Part shown: piece by piece, positions 10,326 through 20,908 of the stretch
Numbering within the stretch: the stretch's first letter is position 1
Layout of the letters: each line of letters begins with the position of its first letter
NCBI RefSeq assembly: GCF_027943255.1
Contig: NW_026562179.1
Span: 5,582,501-5,646,500, forward strand
Origin: Anastrepha obliqua
Taxonomy: Eukaryota; Arthropoda; Insecta; Diptera; Tephritidae
Reading direction: 5' to 3'
Length of the DNA: 64,000 bases
Notes under the pieces: model-generated
The model's database searches: none
What the model was told of the DNA's origin: nothing
What the model saw: the letters and a program-made list of their open reading frames with translations, nothing else
Position numbers and translations under genes: made by a program

Positions 10326-11358
10326 CATGTTATCTATCATGCTTAAAATAATAATGAGATAGCGCCTATCGTGGTACCGTTATGGCCAGATTACCATTTT
10401 CGTAACTTGATTTAGCATTTTTTTTGTTATTTAGTCTCGGAGTTTAACATCTTTATTCATGGCATTTTTCTAGCCTGTTCTGATAAAAGCAATGTTTATA
10501 ATTTTGTAAACTATAAATTTTTTAAAAATTAGTTCAATAATTCACACAGTTTCATTTAGCTTTACTTTTTTTAACATCTGGTCGCATTGCCCGGGATTGC
10601 AGTTGTTGTTGGTGCTCTTCTGTTTTCAGCAGTCATGTCTCTCGCTACTGCAGTGTTGCCTAGCTTCGGATGTAAAAACGCACTAAAATGCCCATTTAAA
10701 GAAAATAAAATACCAAATTTTAATTGAATTACTTAAAGAACTGTGTATGCGTGACAAATTGTCTTTAAAATGTGCGTTTTTTTTTCAATAAATGTGTTAT
10801 TGATATGTCCAATTTGATTTATGAGTTGTTTTGTTAAAAGAAACTCTTTGTTAAGGGAACGACTTATTTGCTATATTTCGGTTATGTAACAAAATAAGAT
10901 ACCCTTTGTGTAAAAGTGTCGTTATGGTTTTCTCAGTATATTCTGGTATTTTTTTGCTTATGTTTACCATGAATACACCTCTTGATGCCCCATGTCCCAC
11001 TAAGGATTGAGGAGCGGACGAAACGATTACACCTCTAGGGTTTTAATTCGCATTCAGTAAATTCAGTAAAATGTGTAAAAAGGTGTTCAATGTTAAGAAG
11101 AGTTGAGAGAAGAACATTTAATATTCTTGTATTAACTTAAAAGGAGCAAAAAATTAAATTTACACTTTCAAAATATCAAACCTTATAAGAAACAACAAAT
11201 TTTCATTAGCACTAAAATCTTCTCAGAGTGACCTTTTTTAACCTTCTTTGGTTTAATAATACAGTTTTTTTTAAATTAAAATCAAAAAGAAACAAACACC
11301 AAACTTAAAAATTTTCGCATTTTGGGTATAAAAAAGCACTAAATTTATTGTGAAGAGC
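10326..11358. other. no gene recognised
   Basis: AT-rich, with no coding frame of more than trivial length. A run of GTTGTTGTTGG near 10603 and several A/T homopolymers are visible. I see no TE signature that I can name. Confidence 0.4.
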
Positions 11359-11369
11359 AAATGGTGGGC

Positions 11370-11691
11370 GGCCGCCGTAGCCGAATGGGTTCGTGCGTGA
11401 CTACCATTCGCAATTCACATAGAGAACGTCGGTTCAAATCTCGGTGAAACACCAAAATTAAGAAAAACATTTTCTAATAGCGGTCGCCCCTCGGCAGGCA
11501 ATGGCAAACCGTTGAGTGTATTTCTGCCATGAAAAAGCTCCTTAGCAAAATATCTGCCGTTCGGAGTCGGCTTGAAACTGTATGTCCCTCCATTTGTGGA
11601 ACAACATCAAGACGCACACCACAAATAGGGGGAGGAGCTCGGCCAAACACCCAAAAAGGGTATACGCGCTAATTATTATTATTATTTTTTT
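11370..11691 (+). mobile_element. tRNA-derived SINE, full length
   Basis: The 5' end is tRNA-like: an A-box-like TAGCCGAATGGG near 11378 and a B-box-like GGTTCAAATCTCGG near 11431, both internal RNA polymerase III promoter elements. A unique body follows (GGCAATGGCAAACC; GAGCTCGGCCAAACACCC) and the tail is ATT repeats plus a T-run. A perfect 11-bp target duplication, AAATGGTGGGC, flanks it (11359-11369 and 11692-11702). SINEs are moved by a partner LINE. Related pieces occur inverted at 24120, 34770 and 36310. Confidence 0.93.
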
Positions 11692-11796
11692 AAATGGTGG
11701 GCAACACTGTAAAACTTGGCAAACGTGACGTCACGCACTCTCTGATGGGCGGAATCTTGTTTCTATCATTCTTGATTATCTATGATAAATAACATA

Positions 11797-12240
11797 GATG
11801 ACTAGATGCGAAACTCTTTTTCTCGTTAGTGCGCTGAAAAATGTGATATTTTTATAACATTCGTCAGCAATGCCATACCGAATGAAAGATTGAATGGGTA
11901 TTTAAAAAAAAAATGAATTTTTAGTTTTCACACCACTTTTGAGGTCAGTTTATGGTGCGCGGTTGCCCAGTATCCTTATATTACCGGTATACCCCTTGAA
12001 AAAAAATTAGAAGCATCATTATAAAATACATAAATAAGCAAAAAAAAAAAAAATGGATTTAAAACAAAACTTTTCAAAATTCAAATACAAAAGTAATATA
12101 ATGGTAATACCGTTGTGAAAACGAGATACATAAGTATAAGTAAGTACATGCAAGAAATATTGCAAATTTTTAATGTAACATAAAAAGTGGGAACAGAAAC
12201 AACAGAAGTATCAAATTAGCATGAGTACGGGGTAGGAAGG
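11797..12240 (+). repeat. LIR family copy 4 (partial)
   Basis: It opens with GATGACTAGATGCGAAACTC after TA and keeps the block AAAATGTG...GCCATACCGAATGAAAGA and the GGTTGCCCAGTATCC segment, then stops at about 12240 where LINE-like coding begins. It is diverged from the other copies. Confidence 0.6.
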
Positions 12241-12905
12241 ATTATGGATTAGAGCTAAATAAACAGGGGATGGATACCCAATCTATACTCTACAACTCTA
12301 ATCAACTTTAACAAAGAATTGAGTAAATCTAAAGGGGCTTCCTGGACGAATCACTGTGATACGATTTCAAATCTTATTAATGCTATCCGTCTTCAGAAAG
12401 CCCTATCGAAGAATTACTCAAACGGCATATGCACCCTGAAAAAGACAGATGGTAACTACACAAAAAACCCAGAGGAAACCAGTCAACTTCTACTGGACAC
12501 TCATTTCCCGGGATGCCATATTTTACAGGAGTCCCCAATGTCGTTAGAACTTGCCACTTCTGCTGCTAGGGAGGACCTAAAGCTGACAAATAATCTATTC
12601 TATAAAAATCGGGTACAGTGGGCTATATCTACATGTAGCACATACAAATCTCCTGTAACCGATGGGATATCCCCTTGCCTTCTACAACAGGCAATCCAAT
12701 ACGTTGTCCTTACCCTTTCCTGATTACGAAATGGGCTGAGGTAAAGGTTGTATTTATTCCAAGGGCAGAGAAAAAACCCGAACAATTGCCTAAGTTGTAT
12801 AGACCGATTAGCCTCAGCTCATTTTTTTCGCAAAACAATGGAAAAAATCTTGGATCAGCACATAAAGGAGAACAACTTAAAGTACGTTCACATATGCATT
12901 AATTA
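12241..12905 (+). pseudogene. LINE reverse transcriptase, N-terminal fragment
   Basis: The frame 12319-12723 has the linker region of an I/R1/LOA-type LINE (SWTNHCDTISNLINAIRLQKAL) and the first RT block, STYKSPVTDGISPCLLQ. After a frameshift, 12675-12902 continues with WAEVKVVFIPRAEKK and YRPISLSSF, the second RT block. Both ends are cut off and at least one frame change is present, so it is dead. Confidence 0.75.
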
Positions 12906-13646
12906 CCAATAAATCCACATCTACCCGTTCACATTTGTTAGATTACCTGCAAAATTGACAATCAGCTCTCAATACTGTTGTGAAAGGTTTTTCTTCATAG
13001 AAATTATTTAGGTGGAATATTTCGGTGTTTTTGGTTTGTTTAATTATATCTTACGATATGAAGAAAATACAAGAAGAAGGAATAGCTAATTTAATTGCGG
13101 AATTGGCTGCTAGCAATAAACAGTTGGAGGAAATCCATAAACGACGTTTACTGAGGTTTCAAAAAATTATGGCAGCAATACGCATTCGAAATTGGATATT
13201 ACATACATATTACATTTTATAATAAGTAATAAGAGGGCACACGTTGACGGACACACAATTTTTCTCTTACATGAATGCATAATTAATAATACCTAAGAAA
13301 CATTGTATTAGAATTATGTTTACAGACCTGTTTTGTTTGCCGGCATCCATTTTATTTAGGTTTTACTTTGACGTTTTTCTATGCTCGCGTAAAAGTAATG
13401 ATCTATTTATTACACAGAAAACACAGGGTTGTATGTTAAAAAGTATGGTTATTATCTAGGAACATTTTAGAATCTCAGAAAAGAGAGAAATTTTGTAAGA
13501 ACAATCTTGCTTTTTAATTACGAATGGAGAGTTAAACACAAACAAGTATATCATCTACTAATATGTGAACGTGTTATTAATTAATTTCCCACTGGACCAA
13601 CTTCAACCTACCAACAAGGTAAATCTACTGAGACTGCAATATACAA
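12906..13646. other. no gene recognised
   Basis: Only one short plus frame (13025-13222) stands out. It encodes a charged, probably helical peptide (LIAELAASNKQLEEIHKRR). That is reminiscent of the helical tail of transposon-derived DNA-binding proteins, but too short to name. The rest is AT-rich. Confidence 0.3.
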
Positions 13647-13813
13647 TCTATATATATAAAAATTCAGCCGTTTTCGCGTTGTGATGAACTTTACGGAGAA
13701 TGGCTCAACCGATTTAACCAAACTTTGCCACATTGAAGAGACACATGTGGAGAAGGTTTGTAACTATGTTTGGTTAAAATCTCCTTTACTTCTTTGTCAA
13801 CACACAGTATACA

Positions 13814-14338
13814 AGTTATCGTCCGAAAGATTGGACGATGTAAAAAAAACACAAGTTTTCTTGGTTGACAGACCTTTATTCTTCAGATTCCAATTTACAA
13901 CTCAAAACTTAATACTAAATTTGTCCTTAATATAGCTTATTTCTACTTGTGTCAGCATTTTTGATAATTGATTTCATCGGCGCATGCCGGATGTTTATTG
14001 CTTATTGATTTTGTTGATCGAAGTATCAGTATATTTGGATATTGTGATTTTTATTGGTAAAGCTAGTTCAGCATTTTTTACAATTGCTTTACATCGGCGC
14101 ATGGCGGATGTTTATTACTTAAACTTATATTTATTGATAAAGCTAATTTTGCTGATCGAAGTGTCAGTATATTTGGATATTGATTTTTATTGCTAAAGCT
14201 AGGCTCAGCATTTTTTACAATTGCTTTACATCGGCGCATGGCGGATGTTTATTGCTTACATTGTTGCGTTTGTTTATTCAGCATCTGAGATGTTGCAATT
14301 GCATTACGGGTGTGGGTATAACTTAAGTGGTGCTAACT
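13814..14338 (-). repeat. errantivirus 3' LTR
   Basis: This is the left copy of the 525-bp LTR and the 3' LTR in element orientation. It contains three similar internal blocks (CATCGGCGCATGNCGGATGTTTATT, starting near 13976, 14091 and 14229). Short frames here (13984-14196) are repeated identically in the other LTR and are not genes. Confidence 0.95.
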
Positions 14339-14352
14339 CCTCCGCCGCTAAA
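14339..14352 (-). other. polypurine tract of the errantivirus
   Basis: On the minus strand AGCGGCGGAGG ends directly at the 3' LTR (AGTTAGCACC...). This purine-rich position is where plus-strand DNA synthesis would be primed. Confidence 0.6.
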
Positions 14353-14376
14353 AACGGACGTCCCCGTTCGTTCAAA

Positions 14377-15387
14377 CTAATAGCATACGGTTAAGGACTC
14401 TGCAGGCGTTTCTTGAGTTGCGACCCGTTTGCTGTCGGTTACATTGACGTCGACTTTGTAACTCGATGGCTCTCTTGGTTTTGTTTTAATAAATGTTTCT
14501 ATGGTCAATTTGATGACTACTCCTGCTATTAAAATAATGCTAATTATGGTTAGCGAAAAATTTGTTATTAAGGCTGTTACATGGGCTGTCTGTAATGAAT
14601 TTAACTTTTTTGTATTATTGATATGGAGTTCTTTCATCATCTCTAAGCTAAGTATTTCTTCTTCTATATTTGAGGGAATATTTGACTGTAATATGGCTGG
14701 CAATGGTTTATTGGTAAGTACCTCATTAAAGGAGTATTTCTGATTATCTACGAAAACTGTAGAATTATGGTATTGTACTGCGTATGACCCGTCAAGGGTG
14801 ATATTCTGACTGTCAATTTCGATTGAACCTTTGTATTGATTAAGTAAAATTATACCTGGTGTTATGACTTCTACTGAGGGAATGTGTTGATTATTAATTA
14901 ACGTGCATTTTGCTGGTTTGCTCTTAAGGAGTTGTGGGATACAGGTAGTATTACTAATATCTATTATATTTTTGTTATTACAAATTCTTAAATTATTATT
15001 TTCTTTACATTTTAATTTAACAGCAAACATTTTTTTGTTACAAGTAATAATATCCTCGTATGGGATTTTATTGATATATTTGTTCTTTTTAATTGGTTTG
15101 ATTGTGACTGAATTACAAATTTCTTCATTAGTTAGAGGTATACTGACAATATAAAATATCATAGAACTATTTGTAACTATCTTTATATCTCCTAATTCTA
15201 AAGATTCCTCAGCATTATTTAATGTGAGGTTATTACTTATAAATACCGATTTCATTATTTCTAATTCCTCGTTTGATAAAATGTATGAATTAACAATTCC
15301 GGCCTTAGCCCAATGAATTGCATAATCTATATTTGTAAATTCTTCTCTTATAATCCTAAGTTTATATTTTAATTCTATTGCAAAATC
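14377..15387 (-). pseudogene. env: errantivirus env, N-terminal part deleted
   Basis: The frame corresponds to the membrane-anchored half of an errantivirus envelope protein, a family related to baculovirus F proteins. It keeps the helical stretch after the fusion peptide (AIHWAKAGIVNSYILSNEE), Cys-bearing ectodomain segments, N-glycosylation motifs (NNT, NIT, NST, NFS), a membrane anchor at about residues 233-258 of the 292-residue ATG frame (ALITNFSLTIISIILIAGVV) and a short cytoplasmic tail. The surface portion, the cleavage site and the fusion peptide are absent: stops lie just upstream, where pol ends. A good splice acceptor (TTTTTCCCTCCTTACAG, minus strand) sits at the start of the remnant, consistent with the spliced env mRNA of the gypsy group. 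As it stands it should not yield a complete envelope. Confidence 0.82.
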
Positions 15388-15403
15388 TGTAAGGAGGGAA
15401 AAA
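15387..15403 (-). promoter_or_regulatory. candidate splice acceptor for env mRNA
   Basis: On the minus strand a pyrimidine-rich run ends in TTACAG exactly at the first codon of the env remnant and just after the pol stop. Errantivirus env is expressed from a spliced RNA, so position and sequence fit. The donor in the leader was not identified. Confidence 0.45.
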
Positions 15404-15411
15404 CCTGTTTA

Positions 15412-18400
15412 CTATCGTCTAATGTTGCTTTTGTGTACTGTTCGTCCTTTCTCTGTGATCACTATACTGGATTTGTCCTCTTTTACTATTTCTTTCTTAT
15501 ATTTTGCTGTAATTTTTGATCCTAATCGTTTGTTTATCCTAACGTATATTATGTCTCCTGGGGCGTATGTTTTTATGGGTTCTCTCGTTTTGTTGTGGAT
15601 GGTTAAGTCCTTTGCTTGTTTTTTTTTCGAAGGATTTCTATATTTTCTTGTCGTGAATTCTCATATTGTTCTGGGTTTATTGAAACACGTCTACCAAAAA
15701 ATACTTCTAGAGGTCTTTTTCCTGTCGTGGAGTGTATGGAGTAGTTGTATTCGTATGTACATCGATCTAATAGTTCTTGAAAGGAACGGTGTGTGCTTTC
15801 TGCTTTGAGACAACGCATAATTTCAGATAAAGTGGAGTGAAATCTTTCCACTTGTCCGTTAACTATGCTTGCATATGGGGGGGTTTTAAAAATTGTAATT
15901 CCAAGTTGGTCTTCTACCATAAAATGTATAGAAGCTGAGTTTAAAGACTTTTCATTGTCGATAACTATTGTTTTTGGTACACCGAAGGCGAAAAGTATCT
16001 GTCGTAAGGGTTCTCTAATATCTTCTATTGCTTTTGACTCTATTATTTTGACTTGAGCGTATTTGGAGAATTTATCCACTGCTGTTAGGACTAGCTTTTT
16101 TTCTGTATTGTAAATGTCTATATGTACTATTTCTCCGGGATACTGAGGTATTGGGGTTTCCAGTATGCGTGGTTTATTTGGGTTACGTTCATACTTATTT
16201 CCTTTGCAAATTTTGCAATGTTTAATTATGTTTTCTATTTTAGCTCTCATTTTTGGAAAGTAGCATCTCTGTATAAGTTGTTTTTTATTTTCGTCTCTAT
16301 TTCTGTGGGCTCGTTTATGTTCCTTTAATATTTCCTCATTTTGTGTATCTTCGTTTACTAAGTCTTCTACTTTTGTTTGGGTATAACGGATTTTATAATT
16401 GGAAAAATGAAGTGGGTAAATTTCTTGAATTTTTCCCATTATTTCTTCGGAGGTAAATATGCCATTTATTACTGAAGGATTTAGGTAGCGTTTCAGTAAT
16501 GCAGTTAGATTTTCTATTGAATAGTTTGGTTTAATTATTATATGCCTATGGTAGGTTGGGAATGGAATTTTAAACTGATAGCTGTCTTCGTCTCCTAGTG
16601 AGATCCAAAGTTGATTTTTAAAGGCATTTATGGGTCCTTCTACTGCTGGGATTAGATTGTGAGATGAGCTTTCGTCGGAGTGTGTAGCGACTGATAGGGA
16701 ATTTATTTCAAATGGTCTTGATAACGTGTCGGCAACTACGTTAGATTTTCCGGGTTTGTATTTAATTTCATAGTTGTACTCTTCCAAAATTGCTTTCCAA
16801 CGTTTTAATTTAGAATTATTATTTTTATTGCTTAGGGCGTAAGTGAGTGGCTGATGATCTGTATGAATAATTACTTTTGCTGTACCATATAGATAATTTC
16901 TAAAGGAATTTAGTGCCCAAATTATGGCGAGCATCTCCTTTTCATTTACTGCATAATTTTCTTCTGCTTTGTTCAATGTTCTTGATATAAAGGTTATCGG
17001 TTTTCCGTTCTGTTCTAGGACCGCGCCTATGGCATATTTTGAGGCATCAGTGGTCAGGTCAAACTCTTTGCTATAATCAGGATATTGAAGTACTACATCT
17101 TTGGATATTAGGGTGGTCTTTATTTTATTAAACGCTGCTTTCGCTTTTTCATCTAAATTTATTTGGATTTTCTTTGAACTGCTTTTTGACATTCTTCCTT
17201 CTTCGCCTCGAAGTAGGGATGTTAACGGCTTTGCTAACTTAGCATAATCTTTGATAAATCGTCTATAATATCCAGATAGACCTAAGAAGGATCTTAAGTC
17301 CTTGATCGTCTGAGGGTAGGGGAAGTTGGCTATTGCTTGTACTTTGGATGGGTTTGTTGAGATTCCCTCGGAGGATACTACAAATCCTAAGAACTCGACT
17401 TGTTTTTTAAAGAATTCGCATTTGTCGACTTGAACTTTCATGTTTGCTTTTGTAAGAGTATCAAAAATTGTATCTATGTGTTCGGAATGTTCTTTTTCAT
17501 TTTTGCTAAATATAATAATATCATCTATATATACATAGCATATACGTCCAATATGTTCTCTTAGTATGTCGTCCAATGTCCTTTGGAAAATGGATGGGGC
17601 ATTTTTCAAACCAAATGGCAGTCTGGTGAACTCGTATTTTCCGTTGTTCACGGAAAAAGCTGTCTTCTCCACGTCAGATTCCTTAAGAGGAATTTGGTGG
17701 AAACCGCTTTTTAGGTCAATCACAGAGAATATTCGGTTTTTCCCTAGCTGAGAGAGAACCTCATTTATTTCAGGTATCGGGTACCTATCTGCAATTGTGA
17801 CTGCATTTAATTTTCTGTAATCAATAACCATTCGGAATTTCTTTTCACCTGAAGCGTTGTTTTTTTTGGGTACGATCCACACAGGTGAATTGTAGGGTGA
17901 CCTTGATTTCCGTATGATTCCGTCTTCCAATAACTTTTTTACTTGGTCTTCGACCTCTTGTTTAAGGCTGATGGGGTATGGGTAGGATTTTGAGTATATG
18001 GGTGTGTCGGAAGTAGTACGTATTTCTGCTACTACTTTTGTTGTGTATGTCAATTTTTCGTTTGGTTCTGAGAATAAATTGCGGTGTTTTTGCGTTATCT
18101 GTCTTATTTTGTCTTTACCTATCGTTGTCGTTTGTTCGTCTCGAATTTGTATTGTATTTACGTCCTGTATCTTATACTGTCTGAGATGGATTCTTCTTGT
18201 ATTTGCTATAAGCATGAAATTTTCTTTGGTATGTATGACTGCTGAGAGTTCTTTTAGGCTGTCGTTCCCTAATATTGCATGGAATGTCTTTAGTGTGGGT
18301 AGCAGGAAAAATTTAAGTCTGCAATCTTCTAAATTAAAAAGGTTTAAAAAGGTGTGGTGGGTAATTTTTATTCTTCCTCCGACTGAGTTAGCAAAGAAAG

Positions 18401-18544
18401 GCTTTTCGTTTTCCATATATTTTTTTACTAAATTGCACTGTATATAATTTCTGTTTGATCCTGTATCTACTAGAATGTTTAGTATGTCGCCGCTCTTCGT
18501 CTTGCATCTGAAGTATGGTAACGAAGAGCTGTTTAGCCTAAAAA
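15412..18544 (-). CDS. pol: errantivirus Pol (protease, RT, RNase H, integrase)
   Basis: Pol is read in the -1 frame from the end of gag. Domains in order: aspartic protease with ILVDTGSN; reverse transcriptase with LPFGLKNAPSIFQR and YIDD (residues 296-299 counted from the Met at 18416); RNase H with LTTDASKYAIGAVLEQ and TDHQPLTYA; integrase with the HxxxH...CKIC zinc site, then core acidic residues in HIDIYN, VIDNEKS and NGQVERFHSTL. The open frame stops at 15603. A shift of one base in a run of nine T (plus 15619-15627) would be needed to read the integrase C-terminal tail down to the TAG at 15412-15414. That indel may be a real lesion or a homopolymer error. Length is as expected for the group (about 1,000 residues). 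All catalytic motifs I can check are intact. Confidence 0.93.
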
Positions 18545-18547
18545 ATG
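18533..18547 (-). promoter_or_regulatory. -1 ribosomal frameshift site, gag to pol
   Basis: The minus strand reads CAT TTT TTA GGC TAA at the gag stop, giving the heptamer T TTT TTA (plus 18539-18545) in the right register. After a -1 slip the ribosome enters the protease frame with no stop. A downstream stem-loop was not established by eye. Confidence 0.75.
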
Positions 18548-19900
18548 TACGTCCGTCAGGTCGTGGGTCTCTTTCATATTGTAGTCTGTCGGCTGGCCGT
18601 TATCATATTCGTCATAGTTTTGGTCTTCGTAGTTTTGGTCGTTTGTGGTTTCGTCGGAACTTATATGAAAGTTCCTTTGAACTTTCGTGGGGGGGTGGTT
18701 TATCATTGATGCGTTTGGTGGGCGTTTACCTGGTTCGTGTGGTTTGGGACGGTTTGTATAGTTTACTGCTTTCGTCCTGATACTTTCGTCTACATCCATA
18801 GGTTGAGGTGGTTTAGGTGGTCTTGGAGGGGGGTGGTTTTGTTGTTGGTTATAGGGATTTTGTGATTGGTAATAGCGATTTTGTGGTTGGTAATAGGGAT
18901 TTTGTGGTTGGTATCTATTGTATAGGTTTGATTGGTTTTGGTTTTGTTGTCTATAGGTTGGATGAGGGTGAGGTATATGGGCTAGTTCGGGGTAGAATCT
19001 TAATTGTGAATTTGTAGGTTGCACATATCTTGAGGTGGGAAGCTGTTGTCTAGGGATAGAAGAATTAAAAGTTTGATTTCTGAGGGTTGGTTGTGGCATC
19101 TGATTATATGCATGCTGCGCTCTAAAGCTCTGGTTTTCTAGTTTGAGGCAAAGGTGTAGGGCCTCTGGAAGGCTCTTCGGCTCTTTTATGCCTAGGAGTC
19201 TAGGAAGATCTCCAGAAAGTCCTCTGATGAAGGTATCAAGGGCTTTAGCACGGTAGTTATCTGTTAATAGATGGACTGCCTCTTCTCCTATTTCCATGCA
19301 TCCTATTTTATTAAGGATCAGGGATAAATGGCTATAAACTTCCTGGTAGAATTTGTTAATCGTCATTCTTCCTTGAATGAGACACGTCATCTGGTATTCC
19401 AGGGTACCTATATCGCGTTTGTCTGCGTAGTGGGTAGTTAAGCAGCGGGAGATTGCTGTCCAATCTAAAGGTGTGTTGTATGATTCAAGGGCTATATCCG
19501 CTTTTCCTATAATTTTGTTTCGGATCACATTTAGGATACCGAAGTATCTCGGAGTGCCTTTTGAGGGTTCGTATATCCTTAAAATACGTTCAACGCTTTT
19601 TTTCCATGAACTAAATTCGGAGGCATTTCCTGAAAATTCTCGTAGTGAACGTACTACGTCAGGAATTTTGTCCATTTCATTCATGTTGTTCCTAAATTGT
19701 TCCTCTATTGTTTGATCTGTTATTATGGGGGGGCTGTTATTGTTAAGGACATTTTGTATAAGATGAGGTCCATTGGATTCTATGGTTTCCCTAATCATAT
19801 TCCTAATGAGAGTAGCTAAGTCTGGGGAAATTTGGGGGTTTGGGGGTGAAGGTGGTGCGACTAGCACTGGTGGCCTAATCAGATTGTTTGGGTTTGCCAT
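18533..19900 (-). CDS. gag: errantivirus Gag
   Basis: A 455-residue open frame starts with an ATG shortly upstream of the capsid-like region. Proline-rich N-terminus (residues 9-25), a helical capsid region with REFSGNASEFSSWKKSVERIL and DTFIRGLSGDLPRLLG, then an N/Q/Y/P-rich tail with repeated YYQPQN-type units (about 330-360). An acidic C-terminus follows. As in other errantiviruses there is no Cys-His zinc knuckle. The protein would form the particle shell. The stop overlaps the -1 frame of pol at the slippery site 18539-18545. Confidence 0.92.
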   Translation of the reverse strand: MANPNNLIRPPVLVAPPSPPNPQISPDLATLIRNMIRETIESNGPHLIQNVLNNNSPPIITDQTIEEQFRNNMNEMDKIPDVVRSLREFSGNASEFSSWKKSVERILRIYEPSKGTPRYFGILNVIRNKIIGKADIALESYNTPLDWTAISRCLTTHYADKRDIGTLEYQMTCLIQGRMTINKFYQEVYSHLSLILNKIGCMEIGEEAVHLLTDNYRAKALDTFIRGLSGDLPRLLGIKEPKSLPEALHLCLKLENQSFRAQHAYNQMPQPTLRNQTFNSSIPRQQLPTSRYVQPTNSQLRFYPELAHIPHPHPTYRQQNQNQSNLYNRYQPQNPYYQPQNRYYQSQNPYNQQQNHPPPRPPKPPQPMDVDESIRTKAVNYTNRPKPHEPGKRPPNASMINHPPTKVQRNFHISSDETTNDQNYEDQNYDEYDNGQPTDYNMKETHDLTDVHFLG

Positions 19901-20907
19901 GGTTTATTATTTAATACTTCGTTCAAAAAAAGATAAAAAATTTTTTTTACATTAACAACAGGTTTTCAGTAAACCCTTGTAGTTGCTTTATAATTCTATT
20001 ATTTATTTTATTTTTACAAAAGTGGAAAATGTTTGAACGTTTGAGAAATTTAATTTCCTCTATTAACGTTACGCGATTTAATATTTTAAATTTAATTATT
20101 TTTTCTTTTTTACTATTGTAGGATTTAGAAATTTTAATTTGCTGTGGCAATATTCCTCGCTTAAATTTTATTCTACGCTTTCCGTTTTTTTTTACTATTT
20201 TAAAAAATATCATAATATTTTTGCAATTTCTTTCAGCAAAAATATTATCAAGTTAGACACGATTTAATTTACATTTTCCAATTTTATATTGTTACAATAA
20301 TCTCATCTATGTGAGTTAAATTCTTAAATCTAATGTATTATGTTATATATAATTTATTATAATCTTACATTAATCTCAGCTGCATTTGGGTGCCGGCAAG
20401 TGTGCGTGGTCCTGTTTTCCGTAGGTACTGAGGGGCACTAGGCTTGCTCCTTGCTGATGAAGTTGTTGTTGTTGTCCGGGCTGGCTTCGTCTGGCTTTTC
20501 GTTGGGGCGTCGGGGAAGTTCCACGTTCCCTTTCACGGCTCTTTTATGTTGATTGCTTTTTTTTTAAAGATTTTTTTTTTTTGTGGCACTTTGTAGCTTT
20601 TTAGAAAAATTTGTGGCACTTTCTTCTTATAACTTAGTGCCACCTCGTAGCTTTTTAAAAAAACTTTGTGGCACTTTTGTAGTTTTTAGAAAAACTTTGT
20701 GGCACTTTCTTTTTATAGCTTAGTGGCACTTATTTGTAGTTCTTAGAAGAATTTTCTTTGTGGCACTTTCTTTTTATAGCTTAGTGGCACTTTTATTTGT
20801 AGTTCTTTGAAAAAAAATTTTTGTGGCACTTTCTTTTATAGCTTAGTGGCACTTTTTTCTGCAATAACTTTTGTAAGACTTTGCCAAGCTTATTTGTCTC
20901 GGGCGCC
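19901..20907 (-). other. errantivirus 5' leader with tandem repeats and a small basic frame
   Basis: The region between the 5' LTR and gag is about 1 kb. Near the LTR (about 20570-20880) five or so units of roughly 60 bp repeat the plus-strand motifs TTTGTGGCACTTTC and TATAGCTTAGTGGCACTT. Closer to gag a minus frame (20213-19947, 88 residues) encodes a Lys/Ile-rich basic peptide of unknown significance. In gypsy the same position holds the Su(Hw) insulator array, but the unit here does not match the Su(Hw) motif as I know it. Confidence 0.7.
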
Positions 20908-20908
20908 A
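20888..20908 (-). other. primer-binding site of the errantivirus
   Basis: Next to the 5' LTR the minus strand reads TGGCGCCCGAGACAAATAAG, with the first T shared with the LTR end. The first ten bases are complementary to the 3' end of insect tRNA-Lys, the primer type I recall for gypsy. The rest diverges. Confidence 0.65.

Noticed and set aside
13984..14196. A 70-residue frame repeated identically at 21078-21290
   Set aside because: Both lie inside the LTRs of the errantivirus. Their identity reflects the LTR duplication, not a gene.
15422..15808. A long plus frame opposite the errantivirus pol end
   Set aside because: It is the complement of the integrase C-terminal coding sequence, which carries the real motifs on the minus strand.
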